From the NCBI RefSeq assembly GCF_013389595.1, contig NZ_CP058306.1, positions 868,001 through 932,000 of the forward strand: a stretch of 64,000 nucleotides of DNA, written 5' to 3'. Numbering within the stretch: position 1 is the first letter of the stretch; the number at the start of each line of letters is the position of its first letter. Positions 45,204-54,080 of this stretch are shown here, piece after piece. The stretch comes from Flavobacterium sp. I3-2. Its GTDB lineage: Bacteria > Bacteroidota > Bacteroidia > Flavobacteriales > Flavobacteriaceae. The notes below the pieces were generated by a model that saw only the letters and a program-made list of their open reading frames with translations, ran no database searches and was not told the origin of the DNA. The translations under genes and the position numbers were made by a program.

Positions 45204-45551
45204 TTATTCACATTTCAAGACATCAAAATAAACTTCAAAATGACGCATTCCACGCATATCAATTTCAACCCATCTATAACTCTTAACTTGATAAGCGTTA
45301 CCTCCTGAAACTTTAACAGATTCATCAATAAATTTAGCTAATTTTTTTAAATCTTTTTGTTTTGTAAAAGCACAAGGTTTAAAGTATAATTCTTTTGGAT
45401 TGACTATTGAACAATTTTCAGAATCACGTTTTAAAGTAGCTTTTGTATTTTCTGGAAGTTCTCTAAAAAATCTTTCTTCAGGTATTGTATAAGCAGCAGC
45501 ACAAGAATTTAGAAATACAGACAATAATGCAATTATTAAGATTTTCTTCAT
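45204..45551 (-). CDS. Small lipoprotein of unknown function
   Basis: 115 residues with a lipobox FLNSC (Cys17). The mature part begins AAAYTIPEERFFRELPENTKATLKRD and has two further pairs of cysteines at most (SENCSIV, KPCAF, LKCE). The pattern SGGNAYQVKSYRW with a preceding helix resembles small Bacteroidota/Proteobacteria lipoproteins that pack a YbaY or DUF4156-like fold; I do not assign it. No operon partner. Confidence 0.65.
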   Translation of the reverse strand: MKKILIIALLSVFLNSCAAAYTIPEERFFRELPENTKATLKRDSENCSIVNPKELYFKPCAFTKQKDLKKLAKFIDESVKVSGGNAYQVKSYRWVEIDMRGMRHFEVYFDVLKCE

Positions 45552-45593
45552 TAAATCAAAATTTAAGAATAATATGAAAACTAAAAATTTAAT

Positions 45594-46181
45594 TTAGAAA
45601 TTCGGTTCAAAAGGTGGAACAGGTCTTGAAATATCATATAATCCAGCAGGATTCCCAACAATTAAATCAATTTGATTATCTGATAACAAACCAAAATTAA
45701 AAGTATTTCCATGACCATTTGCATAATCTTCTGTAGGTATTTCAAAATATTTTACTATTTTATTTGTAGCAGCATGGTCTAAAAACCACTTCGATTTTTC
45801 TGACGACCAAGTTTCAATACGTGTAAATCCAACTTCGCATTCTATTGCGTTTGAAGTATCTGGTCTTTTTTTCTTTTCATAAAAGCTTTTGAATGCGTTA
45901 TAACCAGCAGTAGTAAATGCTTTAAATTCAGATTCAAAAATTTGTGTTTCTTCTGTCCAATCTGTGTACTCGATATTTTCATTCACTAAAAAGCCCATCA
46001 ATTTTGAATCTTTGATTCCTAAAAACAAATTTATATTGTCGTTTGGAAATGATGTAAATGATTTACTTACTAAATCGCAATAATCTGCATTTTCAAAGTA
46101 AGCTTTAAAATCAGACTCTGAACAGTTTTTAATAAGTTCTTGATAATCTGCAATACAAGATTGAATTTCATGTAATTTCAT
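45594..46181 (-). CDS. Hypothetical cytosolic protein
   Basis: 195 residues, MKLHEIQSCIADYQELIKNC at the start, without signal peptide or membrane helix. The central part TFNFGLLSDNQIDLIVGNPAGLYDISRPVPPFEPNF at the end is distinct but matches no family I know. It is 42 bases upstream of the small lipoprotein on the same strand; co-transcription is possible. Confidence 0.6.
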   Translation of the reverse strand: MKLHEIQSCIADYQELIKNCSESDFKAYFENADYCDLVSKSFTSFPNDNINLFLGIKDSKLMGFLVNENIEYTDWTEETQIFESEFKAFTTAGYNAFKSFYEKKKRPDTSNAIECEVGFTRIETWSSEKSKWFLDHAATNKIVKYFEIPTEDYANGHGNTFNFGLLSDNQIDLIVGNPAGLYDISRPVPPFEPNF

Positions 46182-46359
46182 TGGTTTGTTTTTTTAGTTA
46201 TTATTAAAAATTTAATGGAGTGAAGATAATCTAATTTTAAAAAAAACAAGAAAATTTAACATTTACAGATAAATCGCGACTAAACAAACTAAAAATTAGA
46301 AAATTTTAAACTATTAATTCAAAAACAAAAAACGCAGAACATATTTTTAATCAAAAAAA

Positions 46360-47388
46360 CTACTCCATTTCACCACAGATTGGTGTTTCGAAATTTTTCT
46401 TAAAATCACTTTGAGTAATTTTTTTACCTAATAAAAACATGAGTTTCGTAATCGCAGCTTCAGTAGTTATGTCTTTTCCAGAAATTACACCAATTTCTTT
46501 TAACGCAGTACTGGTTTCATATTGTCCCATATTCACACTTCCACCAGAACATTGAGTTACGTTTACAACATGAAGACCGTTTGAGATAGCTTCTTGTAAT
46601 AAACTAATAAACCACCATTCGGTTGGCGCATTTCCGGAACCATAAGTTTCTAAAACAATTCCTTGTAAGCTTTCAATTTTTAAAATTGCCTCCAAAACAT
46701 GTTTTGAGATTCCAGGAAAAAGTTTCAAAATCATAACATTTGCGAACATATTCTTTTGAACCACTAAATTTTTCTTACCGTAGAATTCATCCAACAATCG
46801 CTCATTCACTTTTAAGTGAACACCAGATTCTGCTAAATGAGGCAAATTAGGAGAAGTAAAAGCACTAAAATGTTCAGCACTTATCTTAGTTGTTCTATTA
46901 CCGCGATATAATTTATATTCAAAATACAAACAAACTTCTTTAATTACTTGCTGATTATCTTCCCATAACGATGCAACCTGAATGGCAGTAATTAAATTTT
47001 CTTTTGCATCTGTACGTAAATCGCCAATTGGTAACTGAGACCCTGTAAAGATGACAGGTTTTTGTAAATTTTCCAGCATAAAACTCAAAGCAGAAGCTGA
47101 ATACGACATCGTATCAGATCCATGAAGAACAACAAAACCATCAAATGAATTGTAATTAGATTCAATAACTTCTGCAATTGTAACCCAATGATTGGGATTC
47201 ATGTCTGATGAATCAATTGGATTATCAAATGAGAACGTATCGATTGTACAATCTAACAAATGCAACTCGGGAATACGTTCTAACAATTGATCGAAATTAA
47301 ATGCTTTTAAAGCACCTGTTTCAAAATCTTTAATCATACCGATGGTTCCACCGGTATAAATAAGTAAAATTGCAGGTTTATGATTCAT
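46360..47388 (-). CDS. ansA: L-asparaginase, type I
   Basis: 342 residues from MNHKPAIL (a Met two codons earlier is possible). The amidohydrolase motifs are clear: first catalytic Thr in YTGGTIGM and second in VVLHGSDTMSYSAS, with the Lys of FTGSQLPIGDLRTDAKENL. It turns asparagine into aspartate and ammonia in the cytosol; no signal peptide is present, which fits type I. It overlaps the preceding acyltransferase gene by 11 bases, so the two form an operon. Confidence 0.92.
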   Translation of the reverse strand: MNHKPAILLIYTGGTIGMIKDFETGALKAFNFDQLLERIPELHLLDCTIDTFSFDNPIDSSDMNPNHWVTIAEVIESNYNSFDGFVVLHGSDTMSYSASALSFMLENLQKPVIFTGSQLPIGDLRTDAKENLITAIQVASLWEDNQQVIKEVCLYFEYKLYRGNRTTKISAEHFSAFTSPNLPHLAESGVHLKVNERLLDEFYGKKNLVVQKNMFANVMILKLFPGISKHVLEAILKIESLQGIVLETYGSGNAPTEWWFISLLQEAISNGLHVVNVTQCSGGSVNMGQYETSTALKEIGVISGKDITTEAAITKLMFLLGKKITQSDFKKNFETPICGEME

Positions 47389-48514
47389 TTGCATATTTCA
47401 TTTTGTTCACAACCGGATTTGAATACATGGCTAAGAAACCTTGTAATAAAGGTTCATTTTCTTTATCAACACGTAAACCTAATCGCTTTAAGAAAACTTG
47501 TTTTTCGTTTTCTGTATATTTATCTGAAAATTTATCTGTTTTATAAACTATATCGTAAGCAATATAATTAGTTGGCCACAATTTGTAATTAGTAATAATT
47601 TCTTTATCTAACAAATTGGCTAATGCCTGAACTTGCTTATTAGAACTATCAAATTGTTGTTTAATTAAATCTATTTCAGAATCAATAACATCTCCAATAT
47701 GAATATGAATGTGTTTTTTTTGTCCTAAAAGCCCACTCATTATATTAACAAAATCTTCATTTTTACCTTTAATGTAAACTTCGTCTTTAAGTTGTGCTAA
47801 AAGTTGTGGTATTTTTAATTTATCCGTTGGGTCGTATTCATAAGAAATAGAAACAGGAACTATTTTAAGTTTTTTAAAATAATCCATCACATCTTTTTCA
47901 TCAGATGCCATTCCAATCATTTTTAAAACCCCTGGATTTGTCGCATCGTTTCCATCTTTGGTTCTTCCTTCGCGTTGTGCAATCCAAACCGAACGTTTTT
48001 CTTCTGTCAACAAATGATAAATAAATTCTGACATTAATTTAGAACTCATCAAAAGTTCGCGTGGAGAAAGTCCTCTTCTAACTAAAAAGTTTCTGTTCAA
48101 TTTAGCTAATGCTAATATAAACGATTTTGTAACAAGATTATCTCCTACCGCTGAGGCCGTCAATTTTTTTCCATAATCCATCAACAACACATTCAGCAAA
48201 CTAGTATCTAATAAGATATCTCTATGATTTGAAATGAATAAATAAGCGCCATCAGCATCTAATTTTTCAATACCAGAAGTAGTAATTCCTTCAGAAGAAA
48301 TAGCTAATACGCGTTGTAAAGAATGATAAATGAATTTACTTTGGAAATCGTCAATACTATTTATTGAAGCAAAAACTTCTTTTAATTCAGCTTCAGATTT
48401 TTCAGGAAACGTAAAAGCAATCAAAGATTTAAACATCGGATGGTTTAAAATCGAAGACAATGCTTCCTTAACTTCTGAATCGTAATAATGACGAATTGAA
48501 TCAAATTTTGACAT
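47378..48514 (-). CDS. Glycerol-phosphate acyltransferase family protein (PlsB/PlsC type)
   Basis: A 378-residue membrane-associated acyltransferase. The motif region FISNHRDILLDTSLL (His97, Asp103) is the HxxxxD site with one extra residue, FLVRRGLSPRE is motif II and WIAQREGRTKDGND (with GRTKDG) motif III. The C-terminus lacks known domains. The family puts acyl chains on glycerol-3-phosphate or lysophosphatidate; the exact step is not known. It overlaps the asparaginase gene by 11 bases. Confidence 0.85.
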   Translation of the reverse strand: MSKFDSIRHYYDSEVKEALSSILNHPMFKSLIAFTFPEKSEAELKEVFASINSIDDFQSKFIYHSLQRVLAISSEGITTSGIEKLDADGAYLFISNHRDILLDTSLLNVLLMDYGKKLTASAVGDNLVTKSFILALAKLNRNFLVRRGLSPRELLMSSKLMSEFIYHLLTEEKRSVWIAQREGRTKDGNDATNPGVLKMIGMASDEKDVMDYFKKLKIVPVSISYEYDPTDKLKIPQLLAQLKDEVYIKGKNEDFVNIMSGLLGQKKHIHIHIGDVIDSEIDLIKQQFDSSNKQVQALANLLDKEIITNYKLWPTNYIAYDIVYKTDKFSDKYTENEKQVFLKRLGLRVDKENEPLLQGFLAMYSNPVVNKMKYANES

Positions 48515-48578
48515 TCTCTTTATATATTATATTTTAAAGTTCACAAAAGAACAATTTATTATTGAATTTACTAAAATT

Positions 48579-49349
48579 TTACACACCAAAAACAACTTGT
48601 GCATTTATATTTGTTTGCTCAGCAATTTCTTCTACAGACAATCCATAAATTGAAGCTAATTTCTCCGCAACTAGCACAACATAAGCGCTTTCATTTCTTT
48701 TTCCTCGATATGGTACCGGTGCCAAATAAGGTGAATCTGTTTCCAAAACAATATGTTCTAATGGAATTTGATTAATAAATTGATCTACCTTTCCATTTTT
48801 AAAAGTCACAACACCGCCAATTCCAAGTTTAAGATTGTAAGAAATCGCTTTTTTAGCTTGTTCTAAATTTCCTGAAAAACAATGAAAAATCCCAAATAAA
48901 TCAGCTCCTTTTTCTTTTTCTAATACCTCAAAAACTTCATCAAACGCATCTCGACAATGGATATTAATAGGTAATTTATATTTCTTAGCTAATTGTATTT
49001 GTTTTTGAAAAGCTTCTTGTTGAATTTCTAAAGTAGATTTATCCCAATACAGATCAACCCCTACTTCGCCAATTGCTGCAAACTTATGATTTTCTAGTTC
49101 ACGTTCCACAAAAGCCAATTCAGCCAAATAAGTTTCGGGTTTTACATAACAGGGATGTAACCCCATCATCAAATGAACATTATTTGGATATTGGCTCTTC
49201 AATTCGTACATTTTTTTGGTGTACGAAGAATCAATCGAGGGCACAAATAAATTTTGAACACCATTTGCTATAGCACGTTGCATCATTTCGGCTTGATCAT
49301 TTTCAAATTCTTCGCTATATAAATGTGTGTGTGTATCTGTAAATATCAT
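48579..49349 (-). CDS. TatD-family metal-dependent hydrolase
   Basis: A 256-residue TIM-barrel hydrolase. Metal-binding residues are in FTDTHTHLYSEEF, IGEVGVDLYWDKS, NIHCRDAF, GIFHCFSGN and LETDSPYLAPVPYRGKRNES. TatD proteins are DNases with 3'-5' exonuclease activity; other members act on D-aminoacyl-tRNA. Divergent with the retropepsin-like gene, 35 bases between. Confidence 0.93.
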   Translation of the reverse strand: MIFTDTHTHLYSEEFENDQAEMMQRAIANGVQNLFVPSIDSSYTKKMYELKSQYPNNVHLMMGLHPCYVKPETYLAELAFVERELENHKFAAIGEVGVDLYWDKSTLEIQQEAFQKQIQLAKKYKLPINIHCRDAFDEVFEVLEKEKGADLFGIFHCFSGNLEQAKKAISYNLKLGIGGVVTFKNGKVDQFINQIPLEHIVLETDSPYLAPVPYRGKRNESAYVVLVAEKLASIYGLSVEEIAEQTNINAQVVFGV

Positions 49350-49384
49350 TTGTTTGTTGTATTTTTATCTTTTAAAATTGAATC

Positions 49385-49822
49385 ATGACCCATTTAGAAA
49401 CTGTTCTAAAACAAGAAAAATATAAAAAAATTAAATTTAAAATCTCTAACACCAAGCATTTACTTATCAAGGCTTCATTAAATGGCATTGTCGGTGATTT
49501 TATTTTAGATACAGGAGCTTCTACAACTTGCATCGATTTTTCTGGAATTGAATATTTCAATATTGTTGCTCAAAATTCTTCCGCAACAGCTTCTGGTGCA
49601 GGCGCAATAGGTATGGAAACTCAAGTTTCAAAAAACAATTTAATCAAATTAGGTTCTTGGAAAACAACCGAAATCACTTTAGTTATTTTTGACCTTTCTC
49701 ATGTAAATACTGCTTTAACTGATTATAAAGCTAAAACCGTTCACGGAATTATTGGAGCAGATATTTTAGAAAAAGGTTTTGCCGTTATTGATTACAAAAA
49801 TCAACTTCTTTTCTTAAAATGA
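49385..49822 (+). CDS. Retropepsin-like aspartic protease (clan AA)
   Basis: A 145-residue single-domain protein. The active-site motif is DTG at residues 42-44 in FILDTGASTTCID, and a psi-loop follows with HGIIGADILEKGFAVIDY near the C-terminus. Length fits a dimeric retropepsin monomer. No signal peptide, so probably cytosolic; function unknown. Its end overlaps the convergent DUF3109 gene by 22 bases. Confidence 0.85.
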   Translation: MTHLETVLKQEKYKKIKFKISNTKHLLIKASLNGIVGDFILDTGASTTCIDFSGIEYFNIVAQNSSATASGAGAIGMETQVSKNNLIKLGSWKTTEITLVIFDLSHVNTALTDYKAKTVHGIIGADILEKGFAVIDYKNQLLFLK

Positions 49823-50391
49823 TTTTGTTTATTCCATTCTGTTGCAACCAATTCTAACTCTGCATACCAAGATTGTCCATATTTACGAATCAAGGGTTCT
49901 TTCAAAAATTTATAAACAGGAACTTCTAATTCTTTTCCTAAAGTACAAGCGTCATCGCAAATGTGCCATTTGTTATAATTAACAGCCGAAAACGATGAAT
50001 ATTCTTTGATACGAATCGGATAAAGATGACACGAAATTGGTTTTTTCCATTCAACTAATCCTTCATTATAAGCTTGTTCAATTGCACAAAGCGCTGTAGC
50101 TCCGTCAAAAATAACATAAGCACACTCCTTACCTTCAATCAAAGTAGTTTCCAAATCACCATCTTCTCCTACCACCCACTTTCCTTGATTTTCAATCGCT
50201 TCAATTCCTTCAGGTCGCAAATAAGGTTTTATTTTATCATAGATTTGATCTAAAATAACTGTTTCTTCCTTGTCTAAAGGCGCACCAGCATCTCCATCAA
50301 TACAACATTGTCCTTTACAAGCCGATAAATTACAGACAAATTCTTTCTCTAAAACATCTTCAGAAACAATTGCTTTCCCTACTTGAAACAT
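49801..50391 (-). CDS. DUF3109 cysteine-rich protein
   Basis: 196 residues with many cysteines arranged CNLSACKGQCC at the N-terminus, then ECAYV, LCAIEQ, SCHLYPI and ICDDAC. This pattern fits the DUF3109 family (YkgJ-like), which may bind a metal or Fe-S cluster. Universal in Bacteroidota as far as I recall, role unknown. It overlaps the 3' end of the aspartic protease gene on the other strand by 22 bases. Confidence 0.85.
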   Translation of the reverse strand: MFQVGKAIVSEDVLEKEFVCNLSACKGQCCIDGDAGAPLDKEETVILDQIYDKIKPYLRPEGIEAIENQGKWVVGEDGDLETTLIEGKECAYVIFDGATALCAIEQAYNEGLVEWKKPISCHLYPIRIKEYSSFSAVNYNKWHICDDACTLGKELEVPVYKFLKEPLIRKYGQSWYAELELVATEWNKQNHFKKRS

Positions 50392-50416
50392 ATTTTCTAG
50401 CTATAAAATTAATTTG

Positions 50417-50424
50417 CAAAGGTA
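50417..50424 (-). promoter_or_regulatory. Candidate -7 box for the DUF3109 gene
   Basis: TACCTTTG on the minus strand, 25 bases upstream of the ATG; exact TAnnTTTG, no -33 TTG. Confidence 0.4.
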
Positions 50425-50529
50425 TAAACTTTATAGACGAGTTTAAAATCTGAAACAAGAAATCACAAAATTTATGCGAAAAATTCAGTAGATTTATCTA
50501 AAAACAGTAAAATCAAAAACAAATATTAA

Positions 50530-50537
50530 TAACTTTG
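50530..50537 (+). promoter_or_regulatory. Candidate -7 box for the marC operon
   Basis: TAACTTTG, exact TAnnTTTG, 13 bases upstream of the marC-like ATG; no -33 TTG. Confidence 0.4.
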
Positions 50538-50550
50538 CACAAAAAAAGCC

Positions 50551-51126
50551 ATGGGAATAGATTTTAAAGAAATTATTACAGCCGGAATGATTCTATTTGC
50601 AGTAATTGATATATTAGGTTCTATACCAATTATTGTAGATTTACGTTCTCGAGTTGGACAAATTCAATCCGAAAAAGCTTCGATTGTAGCTGCTGCAATA
50701 ATGATTTCATTTTTATTTGTTGGAGAAAGCATCTTAAGTTTGATCGGAATTGATGTAAATTCATTTGCCGTTGCAGGTTCTTTTGTGCTTTTCTTTTTGG
50801 CTTTAGAAATGATTCTTGGTATTCGCTTATACAAAGACGAAGAAGCAAATACAGCATCTATTGTTCCTTTAGCATTTCCTTTAATTGCCGGAGCAGGAGT
50901 TATGACAACAATACTTTCATTAAAAGCTGAATTTAAAACCATAAATATTGTCATTGCTATTATTTTAAATATTATCTTAGTTTATATTGTTTTAAAGTCA
51001 TCAGGTAAAATTGAAAAAATAATCGGAAGCAATGGTTTAGGGGTTATCCGAAAAGTATTTGGTGTAATCTTATTAGCAATTGCTGTTAAATTATTTGCTT
51101 CTAATGTTAAAGGGCTATTTGCCTAA
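50551..51126 (+). CDS. MarC-family membrane protein
   Basis: A 191-residue, six-helix membrane protein of the MarC/YchE/YhgN (UPF0056) family. Characteristic are the FAVIDILGSIPIIVDL start and the IVPLAFPLIAGAGVMTTILSL segment. Despite the family name it is not shown to give drug resistance. First gene of a short group with a small membrane protein and an FAD protein downstream. Confidence 0.9.
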   Translation: MGIDFKEIITAGMILFAVIDILGSIPIIVDLRSRVGQIQSEKASIVAAAIMISFLFVGESILSLIGIDVNSFAVAGSFVLFFLALEMILGIRLYKDEEANTASIVPLAFPLIAGAGVMTTILSLKAEFKTINIVIAIILNIILVYIVLKSSGKIEKIIGSNGLGVIRKVFGVILLAIAVKLFASNVKGLFA

Positions 51127-51178
51127 TTTATTATTTAGTAATTTCGTATTCGAATTACAACTTTACAATCTTTATATA

Positions 51179-51373
51179 ATGAAATACATTACTTACATTG
51201 CTGTAGCAATCATCATCGTTTTAATTGTTATGAATGCAATGAAATTAGATTTCAACAATCTTTTTCAAGGTGATAGCATTATTGCTTTGATTTCTATTGT
51301 TGCTTTATTATGTGCCGTTTGCATCTTATTAATTTTCAAGATGTCTAAATCAATCGAAGAAAAATCTAAATAA
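51179..51373 (+). CDS. Small two-helix membrane protein
   Basis: 64 residues from MKYITYIAVAIIIV (51179). A longer reading starting inside marC is rejected. Two hydrophobic helices separated by MKLDFNNLFQGDS and a charged tail SKSIEEKSK. Its stop overlaps the ATG of the FAD protein by one base (TAATG), so it is translated with it. No family known. Confidence 0.7.
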   Translation: MKYITYIAVAIIIVLIVMNAMKLDFNNLFQGDSIIALISIVALLCAVCILLIFKMSKSIEEKSK

Positions 51374-51984
51374 TGACGTACGACGTTTTAATTTTTGGCG
51401 GTGGAGTTGCAGGAGTTTCTTGCGCTTTAATTTTAGGTTCTGCACAAAAAAAAGAATTTGTAGCTGACAAAAAAATTGGACTTATTGCACATCAAAAGGG
51501 TTCGATGCTACAAGATGCTTTGTTTAACAACGCTTACGGAATTGCACCAGGAACTCTTGGAAGTGAATTACTAGAAACTTCTCTTGAAGATTTAAATAGA
51601 ACTTACCCACAAATCAATCAAATTTTAAACGAAAAAGTAATTTCAGTAGAAAAGCAAAACCATTTGTTTTTGGTAACCACAAACAAAAATAGTTATCACA
51701 CTAAAATGATTGTAGTTGCAACAAATTCAAGTAACGCTTTTAATATTGAAGGCTTGATGCAATATGTAATTCCGCATCAGAAATCAATAGCTTCAAAAAA
51801 CAGAATTCAACTTGCTAACATTGACCATAAAGTTACAGAGCATATTTATGTAGCTGGAACTTTAGCAGGATGGCGCAGTCAATTAAGCATTGCAGCCGGA
51901 AGTGGCGCAGCAGTTGCCACTGATATTTTAGTTGAATGGAACAATGGAAATGAAACTCACGCTCACGATAGCATTAAGAAATAA
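51373..51984 (+). CDS. Short FAD-dependent oxidoreductase (thioredoxin-reductase-like half)
   Basis: A 203-residue flavoprotein. It has the N-terminal FAD motif LIFGGGVAGVSCALILG (residues ~6-22), the ATNSS segment and the C-terminal HIYVAGTLAGWRSQLSIAAGSGAAVATDI segment that in TrxR-type enzymes binds FAD. The usual ~120-residue NADPH domain with its CxxC is missing, and no GxGxxA second motif is seen, so it is about two thirds of normal length. It may be a FAD-domain-only protein needing a partner reductase. Operon with the small membrane protein. Confidence 0.75.
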   Translation: MTYDVLIFGGGVAGVSCALILGSAQKKEFVADKKIGLIAHQKGSMLQDALFNNAYGIAPGTLGSELLETSLEDLNRTYPQINQILNEKVISVEKQNHLFLVTTNKNSYHTKMIVVATNSSNAFNIEGLMQYVIPHQKSIASKNRIQLANIDHKVTEHIYVAGTLAGWRSQLSIAAGSGAAVATDILVEWNNGNETHAHDSIKK

Positions 51985-52023
51985 TCAAAAAAGAAAGCTT
52001 TAACTGCTTTCTTTTTTTTGATT
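51983..52023. terminator. Bidirectional terminator between the FAD protein and the membrane protein
   Basis: AATCAAAAAAGAAAGC pairs with GCTTTC plus a T run and GATT (51983-51998 with 52006-52023), spanning the convergent stops. Confidence 0.8.
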
Positions 52024-52936
52024 AAATATGTTTTGCAAAATATTTATTGAATATATATTTCGAAATAAAAGCACCTCCAAAAATAGCAGAACAAATAATT
52101 AGAACATACAAACCAAAGCTTAGAGGATTTTTGTTTATTAATAAAATAGGCAACATTGCAATTGCATAAGCAGGAGCCATTTTTTGTTTGAATACTGCTA
52201 AAAAAAATGAGATTACTACAAAATCAACAAGTAGTAATAGCAATAAATTTGAAATGTATAAAGTTAGAAAACCTCCTATAATTGCAGAACAAACCAACAA
52301 AAAGGTTTTAATCAAAATCGGTTTTAATTTGATTTCGGCTAAACTAATCATTTCTAATCCAACTACAATTACTGGTGGAATTGCCAACATAAAGGTGTAA
52401 TTGTTGTAGTAACAAAACGATAGCCAAATTACAATTATTGAAAAGTACGCAAAGAAAGTTCTGAACGAAATCATTTCATTCGAAATTTTATCTTGTGTTT
52501 TGTATTTGATTTGAACAATAATAGATAACAAAAGTGTAAAAACTACCGTTGATATTAAAAAATATACTGAATGACAATTTGTGATAATTGGTAATAAACC
52601 AGTTGCAATTGCAGGCGCTAAAACATTTTTACTAAAATAAAAAAGTAAAAAAATAAGTAATAATACAAGCGCTATTTTAAATTCTAGTTTAATCGAAAGT
52701 ATGTTAATTCCAAATCCTAAAAAAGCTGTTACACTTGGCAGAATGAATAATGCTCTTGGATTAGAAATCCATGAAGATTTTTTATATATAAAACATCCAA
52801 CGCATAACGCGCCTAATTCGGGTAAAATAATTTCAATATCATGTGTGATAATTGAAAAGGTTCCCATTAATAACAACATGGTGGCTGCTAAGAAATAATC
52901 GCGAGAAATGGTAGCGTTTATATTTTTAAAAAACAT
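52022..52936 (-). CDS. Multi-pass membrane protein with an internal repeat
   Basis: 304 residues with about eight to ten hydrophobic helices and no soluble domain. The halves look related: LAPAIATGLLPII in the first and MAPAYAIAMLPILL in the second, and PELGALCVG with SWISNPRALFILPS near the start. This is reminiscent of HPP-family proteins, which can transport nitrite, but the HPP signature itself is not intact. Substrate unknown; single gene. Confidence 0.6.
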   Translation of the reverse strand: MFFKNINATISRDYFLAATMLLLMGTFSIITHDIEIILPELGALCVGCFIYKKSSWISNPRALFILPSVTAFLGFGINILSIKLEFKIALVLLLIFLLFYFSKNVLAPAIATGLLPIITNCHSVYFLISTVVFTLLLSIIVQIKYKTQDKISNEMISFRTFFAYFSIIVIWLSFCYYNNYTFMLAIPPVIVVGLEMISLAEIKLKPILIKTFLLVCSAIIGGFLTLYISNLLLLLLVDFVVISFFLAVFKQKMAPAYAIAMLPILLINKNPLSFGLYVLIICSAIFGGAFISKYIFNKYFAKHI

Positions 52937-53058
52937 TTTTCTTTCAAAATTACGCTACTTATCAAGGATAAAAAAAGTATTTATCATTTATTTTAATTCA
53001 TCTTTATGGAATTAAAACTAATAATTTTTTAAAAAAGAAGACTGAAGAAGCTTCTCGT

Positions 53059-53340
53059 TTAAACAAATCGCATAATTACCAAAGTTAAAACGCCAATTAC
53101 AAATCCGTAGAAATATACATTTTTAATTCTTAAATTCAAGTTTATCCATTGATATAAAAAGTAAAATGTGGTAATTAAAGTTATAACAATCATATATAAC
53201 CAGCTTACTTCATAAATCAAAGTAAAAAGTGATAAACCTGCAATTTGTGGCACTTTAGAAAAACTCCAAAATGCTAGACTAATAAAAATTAAAATAGCTG
53301 CTAGTTTGTCTAAAAATGGTAACTTATTAAATGGATTCAT
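53059..53340 (-). CDS. Small membrane protein
   Basis: 93 residues with three hydrophobic helices (KLAAILIFISLAFW, WLYMIVITLITTFYFLYQW, YFYGFVIGVLTLVIM). No known family. It lies downstream of lspA on the same strand but behind a terminator, so it probably has its own start. Confidence 0.6.
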   Translation of the reverse strand: MNPFNKLPFLDKLAAILIFISLAFWSFSKVPQIAGLSLFTLIYEVSWLYMIVITLITTFYFLYQWINLNLRIKNVYFYGFVIGVLTLVIMRFV

Positions 53341-53354
53341 TGTTTTTTCTTCAA

Positions 53355-53385
53355 ATAAAAAAAGTCCTCGTTAATAAGGACTTCT
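53355..53385 (-). terminator. Terminator after lspA
   Basis: AAGTCCT (53362-53368) pairs with AGGACTT (53377-53383); T-rich on the minus strand, just beyond the lspA stop. Confidence 0.75.
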
Positions 53386-53391
53386 TAATTG

Positions 53392-53991
53392 TTATTGTTC
53401 TTTAAAAATTCGTTTATTAAAAATGATTAACAAAGCTACTCCGACAGAAATTGCAGCATCTGCAACGTTAAAAATAGCATTAAAGAAAGTGAAATATTTT
53501 CCACCCCAAATCGGCAACCATTCTGGTAAATAACCTTTCCAAATCGGAAAATAAAACATATCTACTACTTCGCCATGAAACCAAGTTCCATAAGGTTGGT
53601 CTGAAAATGCTGTTGCTACTTGAGTTTGTGTGCTTTCGCTAAAAATAACTCCATAAAAAACACAATCAATGATGTTTCCTAAAGCTCCGGCTAAAATAAG
53701 AGATATTGAGAAAATTAAAATTTTTGAAGCATCCTTTTTAATGGAATCTTTTAACCACCAAAAAATTCCACCAACGGCTAAAATTCTGAATAGTGTTAAA
53801 AATAGTTTTCCGTAATTTCCAGGAAGCTCAACGCCCCAAGCCATTCCGTCATTCTCTATAAAGTGAATTCGAAACCATTCGAAAACGGGTACTTCGTAGT
53901 CTAATAGAAAATTTGTTTTGATATATATTTTGGATACTTGGTCAATTAAAAGTATTAGTAGTACAAATAGTAAGGATTTTTTTAAAGACAT
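53392..53991 (-). CDS. lspA: Lipoprotein signal peptidase (signal peptidase II)
   Basis: 199 residues from MSLKKSLL (53991); a longer reading from TTG at 54012 would run into the -7 box and is rejected. Four membrane helices; the catalytic Asp residues are in GNIIDCVFYG and FNVADAAISVG, and LLIDQVSKIYIK is the conserved first helix end. It cuts lipoprotein signal peptides; clients in this window include the second M13 enzyme, one RlpA-like protein and the small lipoprotein. Confidence 0.95.
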   Translation of the reverse strand: MSLKKSLLFVLLILLIDQVSKIYIKTNFLLDYEVPVFEWFRIHFIENDGMAWGVELPGNYGKLFLTLFRILAVGGIFWWLKDSIKKDASKILIFSISLILAGALGNIIDCVFYGVIFSESTQTQVATAFSDQPYGTWFHGEVVDMFYFPIWKGYLPEWLPIWGGKYFTFFNAIFNVADAAISVGVALLIIFNKRIFKEQ

Positions 53992-54009
53992 TTTTTTTAT
54001 TTTGATTGA

Positions 54010-54017
54010 CAAATATA
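54010..54017 (-). promoter_or_regulatory. Candidate -7 box for lspA
   Basis: TATATTTG on the minus strand, exact TAnnTTTG, 18 bases upstream of the chosen ATG, just after the dksA-like terminator. No -33 TTG. Confidence 0.45.
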
Positions 54018-54033
54018 GGCTATTTTATAATGT

Positions 54034-54058
54034 AAAAAAACGCCCCGAAGAGCGTTTT
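54034..54058 (-). terminator. Terminator of the ileS-dksA-like operon
   Basis: AAAACGC (54037-54043) pairs with GCGTTTT (54052-54058), GC-rich loop CCCGAAGA, seven T following on the minus strand. Confidence 0.85.
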
Positions 54059-54080
54059 AGTATTATTTTAAGAAGAAAAA

